A DNA stretch of 64,000 nt, from positions 124,001 through 188,000 of the forward strand of contig CAJTQR010000004.1 in assembly GCA_910578515.1 (NCBI GenBank), written 5' to 3'. Made by a program: the position numbers and the translations under genes. Every line of letters begins with the position of its first letter. The first letter of the stretch is position 1. Under the pieces are notes generated by a model. That model was not told where the DNA came from. It was given only the letters and a program-made list of their open reading frames with translations, and did no database searches. This document shows positions 9,611 to 18,897 of the stretch, in pieces. The DNA comes from an uncultured Duncaniella sp. GTDB lineage: Bacteria; Bacteroidota; Bacteroidia; Bacteroidales; Muribaculaceae.

Positions 9611-9656
9611 TATAATAAGGTGGCGGCTCTGATTTGAGAACCGCCACCTTATTATA
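9611..9656. terminator. Bidirectional terminator between ansA and cysK
   Basis: A perfect 16-base inverted repeat (9611-9626 with 9641-9656) around a 14-base loop; the AT-rich arms supply a U-run in either direction. It separates the convergent ansA and cysK transcripts. Confidence 0.85.
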
Positions 9657-9688
9657 TATAGTAGTATCACTATGTCTGGTTATGAAAT

Positions 9689-10618
9689 CTATTCAAACAA
9701 TGTGGTAGACAGATAACGCTCACCGGTATCCGGAAGCAATACCACAATATTTTTGCCTTTATTTTCAGCATCTTTAGCTATTGAGGTAGCGACATGCAAC
9801 GCAGCACCCGAGGAAATACCAACAAGTATGCCCTCAGTCCGGGCGAGACGTCGTGTTGCGGCGAAAGCTTCATCCGTTTCCACGGTTACAACTTTGTCCA
9901 CCACCTTGGCATCGTATGTATCAGGTATAAATCCGGCTCCTATACCCTGCAGCTTGTGAGCACCGGGGGCGCCACCGCTCAGAACGGGTGAATCCTTTGG
10001 CTCAACTCCTACCACTATCACCTCGGGGTTCCTTTCTTTCAGATACTTGCCGATACCGCTGATAGTACCACCTGTACCCACTCCGGCTACAAAATAATCA
10101 ATCTTCCCTTCAAGGGCATCCCATATTTCAGGTGCAGTAGTCATGTAATGGGCCTGCGGATTTGCAGGATTGACAAATTGCCCCAGTATCACAGCACCGG
10201 GAGTCTCTTTCTGCAGCTTTTCAGCCTCGGCGATTGCTCCTTTCATACCGGTCGCACCTGGAGTGAGTACAATCTTAGCCCCAAGAGCAGCAAGCAACTT
10301 CCTGCGCTCCACACTCATAGTCTCAGGCATTGTAAGAACCACATTGTAGCCACGAGCCGACCCTACAAGCGCGAGACCTACGCCGGTATTACCGCTCGTA
10401 GGCTCTATGATAGTACCGCCGGGATTCAGAACTCCCTGTTTCTCAGCCGTAGTAATCATATTGAGAGCCACGCGGTCCTTTACCGAACCGCCGGGATTAA
10501 AAAATTCAACTTTTGCAAAAATCTCACCTTCAGCATCCACTGATTTGTCATAACCGCGAAGGTGCACCAAAGGTGTATCACCGATAGTCTCAGTGATTGA
10601 ATCTACAATCTTTCTCAT
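9689..10618 (-). CDS. cysK: Cysteine synthase A (O-acetylserine sulfhydrylase)
   Basis: A PLP enzyme that joins sulfide to O-acetylserine to form cysteine. The 309-residue product has the Schiff-base Lys47 in NPGGSVKDR, the substrate loop TSGNTGVGLAL near 74, the phosphate-binding GTGGTISGIG near 181 and the GISSGAA motif near 267. Length and motifs favour CysK over CysM or cystathionine beta-synthase. It lies 86 bases downstream of radC, with no obvious TAnnTTTG box in the gap. Confidence 0.95.
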   Translation of the reverse strand: MRKIVDSITETIGDTPLVHLRGYDKSVDAEGEIFAKVEFFNPGGSVKDRVALNMITTAEKQGVLNPGGTIIEPTSGNTGVGLALVGSARGYNVVLTMPETMSVERRKLLAALGAKIVLTPGATGMKGAIAEAEKLQKETPGAVILGQFVNPANPQAHYMTTAPEIWDALEGKIDYFVAGVGTGGTISGIGKYLKERNPEVIVVGVEPKDSPVLSGGAPGAHKLQGIGAGFIPDTYDAKVVDKVVTVETDEAFAATRRLARTEGILVGISSGAALHVATSIAKDAENKGKNIVVLLPDTGERYLSTTLFE

Positions 10619-10704
10619 AATAATAAAGACATTAGCATAATAAGTAACTCAATATATCATAAGCACAATAAGTACTATTAAAACAGACATACCTATATGG
10701 CAGT

Positions 10705-11412
10705 TCACAGGCGCCCCTCATCATTGTAGGAATAGGAGCTATTCCGAGCTATTATGATATGGTCGAGCACTTTGATACCAAGAAACCCGGCGCCCTGCTT
10801 AATGCGCTCTGTCAGCTGGTCGTCATTCACGCTCGGCATCCTATTGCCCGAAGGATGATTATGCACTAACACAATGCTCTCAGCCAGACAATCTATAGCC
10901 CTCTTGAGCAGCAACTTGACATCAACAACCGTCTGTGAGGTACCACCCTGCGACACGCATCGCTTATACATCACCTTGTTAGCCCGATTGAGCATGAGCA
11001 CCCAAAATTCCTCATACTCGATATGGTCAAGCAACGGTTGCATCATAGCCACCACATCTGCGCTCGACCGTATTGTATCCGGCACATTAGCCGCAGCCTG
11101 CTCACGGTTGCGGCGTCCGAGCTCAAACGCAGCCGCAAGACTCACAGCCTTAGCCTGCCCCACCCCTTTGTACTTGCTAATCAGTTCCTCCATGCTCAGC
11201 CGGGCTAAGTTATCAATCCGGTTATCGCAATCATGCAGAATCTTCCTCGACATATCCACCACAGACATACCGGGAATGCCGCCACCGAATATTATAGCCA
11301 AAAGCTCGGCATCACTGAGAGAACGAATCCCCGATGACAAGGCTTTCTCTCGCGGTTTATCGTCATCGCGGAGGTCCTGAACGCGAATTGATGTGTATGG
11401 AAATTGCTCCAT
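10705..11412 (-). CDS. radC: RadC-family JAB/MPN domain protein
   Basis: A conserved protein of uncertain role despite its name (DNA repair association is disputed). The start at 11412 (MEQFPYTSIRVQDL) gives 235 residues and fits the family N-terminus better than an ATG 36 bases upstream. There is an N-terminal helix-hairpin-helix region (YKGVGQAKAVSLAAAFELGRR) and a C-terminal JAMM zinc motif with HNHPSGN followed by SVND. It lies between the glycosyltransferase (84-base gap) and cysK. Confidence 0.9.
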   Translation of the reverse strand: MEQFPYTSIRVQDLRDDDKPREKALSSGIRSLSDAELLAIIFGGGIPGMSVVDMSRKILHDCDNRIDNLARLSMEELISKYKGVGQAKAVSLAAAFELGRRNREQAAANVPDTIRSSADVVAMMQPLLDHIEYEEFWVLMLNRANKVMYKRCVSQGGTSQTVVDVKLLLKRAIDCLAESIVLVHNHPSGNRMPSVNDDQLTERIKQGAGFLGIKVLDHIIIARNSSYSYNDEGRL

Positions 11413-11496
11413 TGTAAAAGTTGTTGAAATTATAGATAAATTGTGCAATAATACATCGTTCCGGCGTAGGCAGCTCCGGACAGGTATCCCCCTACC

Positions 11497-12498
11497 CTAT
11501 TTACCTTTCCGCAGCATTATCTCCTCGTTGACATCCCTGCCGCGCCGCAACAGTATCTTAAGGAAATAAGCCTTTATGAATCCGCAACCGTAGCCGCATA
11601 TCTGAATCACACTCGCGGGAATAGCCTTGAGCGCTATCACAAATGACTTGGTTGCCCACCATGCCATCACAAATATAGCGAGCAAGTAGACGCCTATAGG
11701 AAGCAGAAACCATGGCGAGACGAAAATGCCGCAGATTACCAACGCCACACCTATCAGCACAGCCAACGCCGGGAGAGCATGTACCAATTTCATGGAGCCG
11801 GGATAAAGGAGCTTCAACGTGATACGCGACATCCCGAACACGTACACCTGACGCAAAAACTTCCTGAAATCCACACGCCGCTTATGGTACACATACGCCG
11901 GACGGATAAGACCCATATTGAACCCCGCATTGCGTATTCTCGTCGACATGTCAATATCCTCCGAGAACATCTCACGGAAGCCTCCCACTTTGTCATATAC
12001 CTTGCGTGAAAAACCCATATTGAATGTGCGGGGCACGAATTTCTCAAGACTCACTTTCCCGCCACGGATACCACCGGTGGTCAGAAACGAGGTCATGGAG
12101 TAATTTATAGCCTTCTGCGTATCTGAAAACGAATCATGAGCGGCATCCGGACCGCCGAAACAGTCCAGCGGATTCCGGTCAAGCTCCTCCGTGAGGACTT
12201 TGAAATAATCCTCTGGAATCACGCAGTCACTGTCAAAAAATATGAAGTAGTCACCCTCTGCCCTTTCCAACCCATAATTACGCGCTATGGAACGCCCCTC
12301 GTTTTCCTTATAGAAATACCGTGCGTTTACATCGGAAAACTCCTGCAACACACAGTCACAAGGCTCAGTGGAACCATCCTCCACAAATATTACCTCAAAA
12401 TTCCTGAGTGTCTGCCGTTCAAGGCTCGCCATAAGGTCTCTGACCTCATCCACGCGGTTATACACCGGAACTATTATTGAGAATCTCGGCTTTTCCAT
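11497..12498 (-). CDS. Family 2 glycosyltransferase with C-terminal membrane segments
   Basis: The 333-residue product begins FSIIVPVYNR, the GT-A nucleotide-sugar fold, with the metal-binding DSD in IFFDSDCVIP (about residue 93) and an ED acceptor motif in MFSEDIDMSTRIRNAGF. Residues from about 230 to 310 form two or three hydrophobic helices, so it probably works at the inner face of the cytoplasmic membrane on a lipid-linked acceptor. The acceptor and sugar cannot be told from sequence. Its start shares one base with the stop of nspC, so the pair is translationally coupled. Confidence 0.85.
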   Translation of the reverse strand: MEKPRFSIIVPVYNRVDEVRDLMASLERQTLRNFEVIFVEDGSTEPCDCVLQEFSDVNARYFYKENEGRSIARNYGLERAEGDYFIFFDSDCVIPEDYFKVLTEELDRNPLDCFGGPDAAHDSFSDTQKAINYSMTSFLTTGGIRGGKVSLEKFVPRTFNMGFSRKVYDKVGGFREMFSEDIDMSTRIRNAGFNMGLIRPAYVYHKRRVDFRKFLRQVYVFGMSRITLKLLYPGSMKLVHALPALAVLIGVALVICGIFVSPWFLLPIGVYLLAIFVMAWWATKSFVIALKAIPASVIQICGYGCGFIKAYFLKILLRRGRDVNEEIMLRKGK

Positions 12499-13628
12499 CA
12501 GCTCATCCGGTTTTTATAGTCCTGATAATCAAACTGGCGCAGGTAAGAGCACTCGCCCTTGGAGTCACAAAACACCATTGACGGATGCTGGATACCGTTA
12601 AACATGTTAGTCTTCACCGTAGTGTAATGGTTCATATCCTCAAGTGTCAAACGGTCACCCTCCTTCAGTGGTTTTTCAAACCACCAGTCGCCCACATAGT
12701 CGCCGCTGAGGCATGAATTTCCCCCCAGACGATACTTCGGCAGTCCCTCAGCCTCTTTGACACTCTCCGTGATAGCTGGCTGATAAGGCATCTCAAGGCA
12801 ATCGGGCATGTGGCAAGCAAACGATGCATCAATGACAGCAGTCTTAACTCCCTGATTCTCCACCACATCCAACACACTGGTAATCAAGTCGCCGGTGCGC
12901 CATGTGAAAGCGCTACCCGGCTCCATCACCACCTTTAGCCACGGATACCGGCTCCTGAAATCCTTAAGTAACTTTATAAGATGCTCCACGTCATACCCCT
13001 CGCGGGTCATGAGATGTCCACCTCCGAAATTCACCCATTTCAACTGTTTGAAGTACTGTCCGAACTGGGTCTCGAAAGCATCCAGAACCTTTGCCAAATC
13101 ATAGGAACTGCTCTCGCACAAAGCATGGAAATGCAGCCCCTCTATTCCTTCAGGTAACTTTCCGCCAAGCTGCTCGGCTGTGACCCCGAATCGCGAGCCC
13201 GGCAATGCAGGATTGTAAATCTCTGTATCAATCACCGAACATTGCGGATTAACGCGCAACCCTGGTGAAACCCCGGCTGCTATGGTACGCGCCCCATATT
13301 TCTCCCACTGATGCAATGAGTTGAACGTCAAATGTGTGGCGCGAGCCAGAAATTCACCTATAGTGCCATCGGTATATACCGGACAATACACATGTGCCTC
13401 CCCCTGAAGCTCCTCGTTGCCGAGACGGAGCTCATTGAGCGAACTTGCCGTGAAATCCTTGTTATACTCACGTATCACATGAAAAGTACGCCACAAGGCA
13501 TTAGCCTTGAAAGCCATTATTATATTCACACCTGCCCCCTGCTCCACCCTGCGGATTAGAGCAAGATTTCTGCGCAACTTATCTTCATACACCACATAGA
13601 ACGGTGTGGGAATTTCCTGTATTTTCAT
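12498..13628 (-). CDS. nspC: Carboxynorspermidine/carboxyspermidine decarboxylase
   Basis: A PLP fold-III decarboxylase giving (nor)spermidine, the last step of the alternative polyamine route common in Bacteroidales. The 376-residue product has the PLP Lys41 in IIMAFKANALW, HFHALCE near 169, GGGHLMT for phosphate binding near 223, and a C-terminal Cys in VIDASFACHMPDC. The expected partner, carboxynorspermidine synthase, is not in this window. It is coupled to the downstream glycosyltransferase by a one-base overlap, an uncommon pairing. Confidence 0.9.
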   Translation of the reverse strand: MKIQEIPTPFYVVYEDKLRRNLALIRRVEQGAGVNIIMAFKANALWRTFHVIREYNKDFTASSLNELRLGNEELQGEAHVYCPVYTDGTIGEFLARATHLTFNSLHQWEKYGARTIAAGVSPGLRVNPQCSVIDTEIYNPALPGSRFGVTAEQLGGKLPEGIEGLHFHALCESSSYDLAKVLDAFETQFGQYFKQLKWVNFGGGHLMTREGYDVEHLIKLLKDFRSRYPWLKVVMEPGSAFTWRTGDLITSVLDVVENQGVKTAVIDASFACHMPDCLEMPYQPAITESVKEAEGLPKYRLGGNSCLSGDYVGDWWFEKPLKEGDRLTLEDMNHYTTVKTNMFNGIQHPSMVFCDSKGECSYLRQFDYQDYKNRMS

Positions 13629-13687
13629 TCTCTTTACGTAAGTTTCTAATATTCAGGGAAACCTGCAAAAAGCATCGCATCATCTCC

Positions 13688-16057
13688 CTAATTGATTATA
13701 GCGAATTTAGCAAATTTAAGCATCAACGTGCGGGTATCGGTATTATTGAATTCCACCACTATGCGCGGGTCTGCACCCGAACGGTCAATCTCAATGATTA
13801 CCCCACGTCCGAACTTCCCATGCTCGATATCCATCCCCGGAGCTATCTCAGTGATGGAATGAAGTGTATAGCCGCCGCTCCCGCCAGTCTTTGGTGCATG
13901 CGTAGCTGTCTGCGGCATCTCCGCACGACGTGTGCCACCTGCACCTCCACCTATAGGAGTGCCATAGCTGGAAGTCGACATAGGTTTACGCCTCAATTCA
14001 TTGAGACTCCTGCCCGAGCCCGACATGGTGGAAATACGGTAATTCAGCGTAGGACGCGTCTGTGGATACCCCGGTCCGAAATCAGCGCCTGCCGACAGTT
14101 TCAGATAGCGCTGGTCAATGTCGCCCAAAAACCGCGACGGGCGGCAACTCATTGTCTGACCGTTGCGGAAACGGGACGCGGCATAGGAAATCATGCAGAA
14201 CTTCCTTGCGCGCGTAATAGCCACGTAAAGCAGGCGTCTCTCCTCCTCTATCTGCGAAGGCGAATCCTGCGCCATCGCTGACGGAAACAGCTCCTCCTCC
14301 ACGCCCACTATGAACACATTATTAAACTCCAATCCCTTTGCGGCGTGGACCGTCATCAAGGTCACCCGCTCCTCCACTCCGTCCGAGTCAGAATCTTGGT
14401 CAGTGGCGAGCGACACTTCCGACATGAAATGCATAAGCGACATCTCATCACTCCCCTCCTCCACTCTGGTCTCTACAAACTCCTGCACACCATTGAGCAA
14501 CTCTTGCAGGTTCTCCTGCTTCGATATACTCTCCGGCGTCCCGTCTGTGAGCAGCATCGTGAACAGCCCCGTGCGGTCAATAATCTTACGCGCCACCTCA
14601 TAAGCATCCTTCCCCGCGTCATTAGCGTCGATGAAGTCCTGAATCAAGTCGCAAAAACCAGCCAGCTTCTTTGCCGTGCCCGAATTTACACCGACATCAT
14701 ACGTTTCGGGATGCGTTATGACATTCCACACGCTCGTATTGTTGTCGAGCGCACAGCGCGTGAGCTTATTGAGCGTGGTCTCCCCTATTCCTCTCGCCGG
14801 GAAATTAATGATTCGCTTAAGCGCCTCATCATCGTCCGGGTTAATCGACATGCGGAAATAAGCGATTGCATCCTTGACCTCCTTTCGCTGGTAGAATGAA
14901 AGACCGCCATAAATTCTGTAAGGTATATTGCGTTTGCGCAACGCCTCCTCAAGCACACGGCTCTGGGCATTGGTACGGTACAGTATGGCAAACTCATCAC
15001 AACTGTCGCCCGATGCCATCTTCACCTGCGACAGCCTCGACGCCACCTGATAAGCCTCCTCGAAATCACTGTAGCACTTCGACACCTCAATCGGCGCACC
15101 GGTCTCGTTTTCCGAATACACATTCTTCCGTATCTGCTCCCGGTTCTTGTCTATAAGCGAACCGGCCGCATCAATGATGTTGCGTGTGGAACGGTAATTA
15201 CGCTCCAGTTTGAATGTCTGCAATCCGGGGCACGATTTCTTCAGGTCAAGGATATTGCGTATATTGGCACCACGGAATGAATAGATGCTCTGCGCATCAT
15301 CGCCCACCACACAAAGCTTCTCGTTTATCTTGGTAAGCTGCGTCACTATGACATGCTGAGCGAAGTTGGTATCCTGATACTCATCCACCAGCAGATACCT
15401 GAAATACTCCTGATAATGATGTAGCACATCCGGATTATCCCTCAGCAACACGTTGGTATAATAGAGCAGGTCATCAAAATCCATGGCACCCGCCACCACA
15501 CATCTGTCACGGTAATTTCTGTAGATGGCATGCAGCAGCGGACGCCGTGCCTGACGGTCGGCATCCATGATATCCTTGTACGTTGCGTAATCCTCAGGGG
15601 ATATCAGCGCATTTTTAGCCGTGGAGATTGCATTGAGCACCACCGACGGCTTGTAAATCTTCTCATCGAGCTGCATATCCTTGATGATTGTCTTCACAAG
15701 CGACTTGCTGTCCGACGAGTCATAGATGGTGAAATTACTCTTGAATCCTATCCTCTCGGCATTACTGCGCAGGATACGGGCAAAAATAGAGTGAAATGTT
15801 CCCATCCATAGTTTTGAGGCGGTGGTATGACCCACCAAAGCTTCCACTCGCTCACGCATCTCCTTCGCGGCCTTGTTGGTAAAGGTCAGTGCGAGGATAC
15901 GCCACGGCTCATAGCCCAGATTGAGCAGATGCACTATCTTATAGGTAAGGACACGGGTCTTGCCGGAGCCCGCACCGGCTATAACCAGTTGCGGACCCTC
16001 GCAATACTCCACAGCATCCTTCTGCTGAGAATTAAGTTTACTCAGATACTCGTTCAT
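13688..16057 (-). CDS. UvrD/PcrA-type superfamily 1 DNA helicase
   Basis: A 3'-5' helicase expected to act in nucleotide-excision and mismatch repair and in removing stalled complexes. The 789-residue product opens LNSQQKDAVEYCEGP (Q motif), then Walker A GAGSGKTR near 29-36, LALTFTNKAAKEM, LLVDEYQDTN (Walker B), GDDAQSIYSFRGA, LERNYRST, LMTVHAAKGLEF and VAITRARK. The C-terminal tail ends with a small PcrA-like domain. Whether to call it UvrD or PcrA cannot be settled by eye. The gap to the upstream dipeptidase is 40 bases and to downstream nspC 59. Confidence 0.93.
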   Translation of the reverse strand: MNEYLSKLNSQQKDAVEYCEGPQLVIAGAGSGKTRVLTYKIVHLLNLGYEPWRILALTFTNKAAKEMRERVEALVGHTTASKLWMGTFHSIFARILRSNAERIGFKSNFTIYDSSDSKSLVKTIIKDMQLDEKIYKPSVVLNAISTAKNALISPEDYATYKDIMDADRQARRPLLHAIYRNYRDRCVVAGAMDFDDLLYYTNVLLRDNPDVLHHYQEYFRYLLVDEYQDTNFAQHVIVTQLTKINEKLCVVGDDAQSIYSFRGANIRNILDLKKSCPGLQTFKLERNYRSTRNIIDAAGSLIDKNREQIRKNVYSENETGAPIEVSKCYSDFEEAYQVASRLSQVKMASGDSCDEFAILYRTNAQSRVLEEALRKRNIPYRIYGGLSFYQRKEVKDAIAYFRMSINPDDDEALKRIINFPARGIGETTLNKLTRCALDNNTSVWNVITHPETYDVGVNSGTAKKLAGFCDLIQDFIDANDAGKDAYEVARKIIDRTGLFTMLLTDGTPESISKQENLQELLNGVQEFVETRVEEGSDEMSLMHFMSEVSLATDQDSDSDGVEERVTLMTVHAAKGLEFNNVFIVGVEEELFPSAMAQDSPSQIEEERRLLYVAITRARKFCMISYAASRFRNGQTMSCRPSRFLGDIDQRYLKLSAGADFGPGYPQTRPTLNYRISTMSGSGRSLNELRRKPMSTSSYGTPIGGGAGGTRRAEMPQTATHAPKTGGSGGYTLHSITEIAPGMDIEHGKFGRGVIIEIDRSGADPRIVVEFNNTDTRTLMLKFAKFAIIN

Positions 16058-16097
16058 TATGAGATTTCTTAATGTGTGTGTTTCAGCGACTCTCCGC

Positions 16098-17726
16098 TTA
16101 TTTCTGCTTTATCAGCAGATGGTCGCCGGTCTCCTCCACTATCGAACGATAGTAGCGGTCATCGTAACCTCCGTAGATGGGCGATACAGGCATACCCTCA
16201 GGTGTGCGGGCAAATTCGCCATCTTTCTCACGCTTGATATTTCCGTCTATATATTTCACGAGCAGGTAATCACCAAGGTCCTTGTAGCGCTTCACATAGC
16301 GGCGGCTTGCCATGGCGGAATGGTCGTTGAGGAGCGAGCGCGCTGCATCGGGGTCAAGACTTGTCACCTCGGCGAGCAGACGGTTCACCTCTGTCTCGAG
16401 TGTATCCTCCTCAGCGGTCTGCACCTTGCGGATATCAGGTATCATGAGGCTATACTTGTTATACGCCTGATTGGCTACATAGTTCGTAACCCAGAATGCG
16501 GCATCCCATGAAAGTGTGAGCATATCACCGTTTCCATGCGCGAATTCGTGAGGCACTGTGGTGACACTATTGTAGATAGGCACATACACGCAGGTGTTTG
16601 CGTCATCAACGCCGAACCAAAGGATACCTCTCATCAACTCCGGATGCTCACTGTTCATCTGCGAAACGAACGAGAAACCGGTCTGCTGGGTTGCAATGGC
16701 TCGCTCGTTGAGATATTCCTTCCCGTCAACCTTGAAGGTCATAGGACGCCAGCGGTAAGGCACAGCGTAAGGACCGGCACCTATATCCTTGGTCATATCC
16801 ATGGGAGTACCTTCGTAGTGGTCGCGCATTGCCCATTTCATATCATTCACGCTCACCTTCTTGTCCGGCTTGACCCAAAGAGGCAGCACCTCTCCCTCAG
16901 CCTCAAGCACCCAGGGAAGATACTTGTCCATGCCGTTGGCAAACTTGTTGAAATACGACCATACACGACCGTCGCATCCGCGTGTAGCGGTCCCGTCAAG
17001 CTCTCCGTAAGCAAGTGAGAAGCTGAAATCCTCATCCTTCCCGTCAAAGTAACCCATCTTGCGCGCAAACTTTATCACATCAGGTGAATACAGCGTGTTA
17101 TCCTTATCCTTGAGAGGGAATTTATGGATACGGGGATGGTTGGCATGTCCGGCTATACAATCATCCGGTATACGGCGTGCCACCCACACGGCACCTTTCT
17201 CTTTGCCACCCTTTCCTATAAGCTCCATTATCCAGGCTTCATTGGCATCGGCTATCGAAAATGACTCGCCGCTTGAGTAATACCCGTACTTATCCACCAG
17301 CTCGGTCATAATCTTAATAGCCTCACGCGGAGTCTTGGCACGTTCAAGCGTTATATATATCAACGAGCCGTAATCTATTATACCTGTGGTGTCCACAAGT
17401 TCCGGTCGGCCGCCCCATGTGCTCTCCGAGATTGTAAGTCCCTTTTCATTCATGTTGCCGATGGTGGTATATGTATGCGCCACCTGGGGGATTTCTCCAA
17501 GATACTTACCTGTGTCCCATTCATACACCTTGCGCATCTCACCCGGTTTGTGGTCACCACCGGGAGTGTTGTAAAGCTCACCATAGAGCGTATGGCTATC
17601 GGCCGCATAGGTCACCAGCACCGACCCGTCAGCGGTGGCGTTCTTGCCCGCTATCAGACTGGTACATGCCAGAGCCTCCACAGGAAGCAGGGCGAACATC
17701 GCCAATAAAATCTTATTTACTTTCAT
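16098..17726 (-). CDS. Secreted C69-family dipeptidase
   Basis: An N-terminal-nucleophile hydrolase predicted to cleave dipeptides in the periplasm. The 542-residue product has a signal peptide (residues 1-20, ending ALA) directly before Cys21 in CTSLIAGKNATADGSVL; signal cleavage would expose Cys21 as the nucleophile, as in the PepD/C69 family. The WGGRPELVDTTGIIDYGSL and GESFSIADANEAW segments are typical. It heads the minus-strand run that continues into the UvrD helicase and has its own promoter candidate at 17828-17858. Confidence 0.9.
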   Translation of the reverse strand: MKVNKILLAMFALLPVEALACTSLIAGKNATADGSVLVTYAADSHTLYGELYNTPGGDHKPGEMRKVYEWDTGKYLGEIPQVAHTYTTIGNMNEKGLTISESTWGGRPELVDTTGIIDYGSLIYITLERAKTPREAIKIMTELVDKYGYYSSGESFSIADANEAWIMELIGKGGKEKGAVWVARRIPDDCIAGHANHPRIHKFPLKDKDNTLYSPDVIKFARKMGYFDGKDEDFSFSLAYGELDGTATRGCDGRVWSYFNKFANGMDKYLPWVLEAEGEVLPLWVKPDKKVSVNDMKWAMRDHYEGTPMDMTKDIGAGPYAVPYRWRPMTFKVDGKEYLNERAIATQQTGFSFVSQMNSEHPELMRGILWFGVDDANTCVYVPIYNSVTTVPHEFAHGNGDMLTLSWDAAFWVTNYVANQAYNKYSLMIPDIRKVQTAEEDTLETEVNRLLAEVTSLDPDAARSLLNDHSAMASRRYVKRYKDLGDYLLVKYIDGNIKREKDGEFARTPEGMPVSPIYGGYDDRYYRSIVEETGDHLLIKQK

Positions 17727-17827
17727 GATTGGTTATTATTTTGATTGTTACTTATTTCTCTTCACTGTCATGTGTGAGGCAGCCGTTTTAATGACAACCT
17801 CTTAGAGTGTGCTTATAATTACATCAG

Positions 17828-17858
17828 CAAATTTAATCAAAATCCATCACAGTACCAA
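17828..17858 (-). promoter_or_regulatory. Predicted promoter of the C69 dipeptidase gene
   Basis: Minus-strand TAAATTTG (17828-17835) with TTG (17856-17858) 20 bases upstream. It would give a leader of about 95 bases. The divergent aqpZ box lies some 75 bases away. Confidence 0.5.
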
Positions 17859-17933
17859 CATCCCCGGCTCATTTGTACCAGCAGATATTACTATTTTTTT
17901 ATGCTAAATCCATGGTTATAAAATATTTTTTGT

Positions 17934-17941
17934 TAATTTTG
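17934..17941 (+). promoter_or_regulatory. Predicted -7 box of aqpZ
   Basis: TAATTTTG fits TAnnTTTG and lies 143 bases before the aqpZ ATG. The 17942-18083 leader holds no gene or clear hairpin. Confidence 0.45.
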
Positions 17942-18083
17942 CACAAAACCGTATCATCGGTTGTTATCTTAAAGTGTATAACAGTAAACACTCTTGGCTA
18001 ACTGCTACAACCCTCACCCTCTCTCACATCAATTTCGACTATTAATTCTCACCATCTACTATTTCTTAACATTTTAACCATTT

Positions 18084-18797
18084 ATGAAGAAGTACCTTGC
18101 AGAGATGATTGGAACGTTTGTTCTGGTCCTCATGGGTTGCGGTAGCGCAATCTTCGCCGGCATCGGAGTCGGCACAACCGGATATGGCATCACCACACTG
18201 GGCGTCGCCTTCGCATTCGGTCTTTCAGTTATAGCAATGGCTTATACCATCGGCAACATCTCAGGCTGCCACATCAACCCCGCCATCACACTTGGCGTAT
18301 GGGCTAACGGACGCATGAGCGGAAAAGAAGCCGCAGGATATATGCTGTTTCAGGTCATCGGTGCCATCATTGCATCAGCAATCCTCTACATCCTCGTACA
18401 CACCGGAAACGAAGCCGGAATTGAGGCGGTGTTCAACAACACTACCACGACCGGTGCCAACTCTTTCATGGAAGGAAATCTCGTTCCGGCATTCCTCGCT
18501 GAGTTAATCTTCACTTTCATTTTTGTGCTCGTGGTTCTCGGCACTACCGACGAGAAGAAAGGTGCCGGCAATTTCGCCGGTTTGGCTATCGGTCTTACCC
18601 TGGTACTCGTCCACATCGCTTGTATCCCCATTACCGGAACATCTGTTAACCCCGCTCGTTCCATCGGTCCGGCAATCTTCGCCGCTATCGAGGGCAACTG
18701 TCAGCCCATCGCTCAGGTATGGCTATTTATCGTGGCTCCATTTATCGGCGCAATCCTCAGCTCAATCACATGGAACATTCTCAAATCAGAGAAATAA
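18084..18797 (+). CDS. aqpZ: Aquaporin Z-type water channel
   Basis: A six-helix MIP channel of 237 residues. The two pore motifs are present: NPA at 65-67 (GCHINPAITLG) and NPA at 189-191 followed by Arg192. The selectivity filter aligns with E. coli AqpZ as Phe45, His177, Thr186 and Arg192, which marks a water-selective pore rather than a glycerol facilitator. It is a single gene, with its own terminator immediately downstream. Confidence 0.94.
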   Translation: MKKYLAEMIGTFVLVLMGCGSAIFAGIGVGTTGYGITTLGVAFAFGLSVIAMAYTIGNISGCHINPAITLGVWANGRMSGKEAAGYMLFQVIGAIIASAILYILVHTGNEAGIEAVFNNTTTTGANSFMEGNLVPAFLAELIFTFIFVLVVLGTTDEKKGAGNFAGLAIGLTLVLVHIACIPITGTSVNPARSIGPAIFAAIEGNCQPIAQVWLFIVAPFIGAILSSITWNILKSEK

Positions 18798-18824
18798 CAC
18801 TTTGATTCTGACTGAATAAAAATA

Positions 18825-18871
18825 AATACAGCTGCCCTCTCTTATCAGAGCCAGGCAGCTGTATTTTTTTA
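18825..18871. terminator. Terminator after aqpZ
   Basis: A 12-base perfect stem (18825-18836 with 18854-18865) followed by seven T residues. It also lies at the end of the convergent decarboxylase-cupin gene. Confidence 0.85.
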
Positions 18872-18897
18872 TTTTCAATGCCGAATCACCGATTCAT

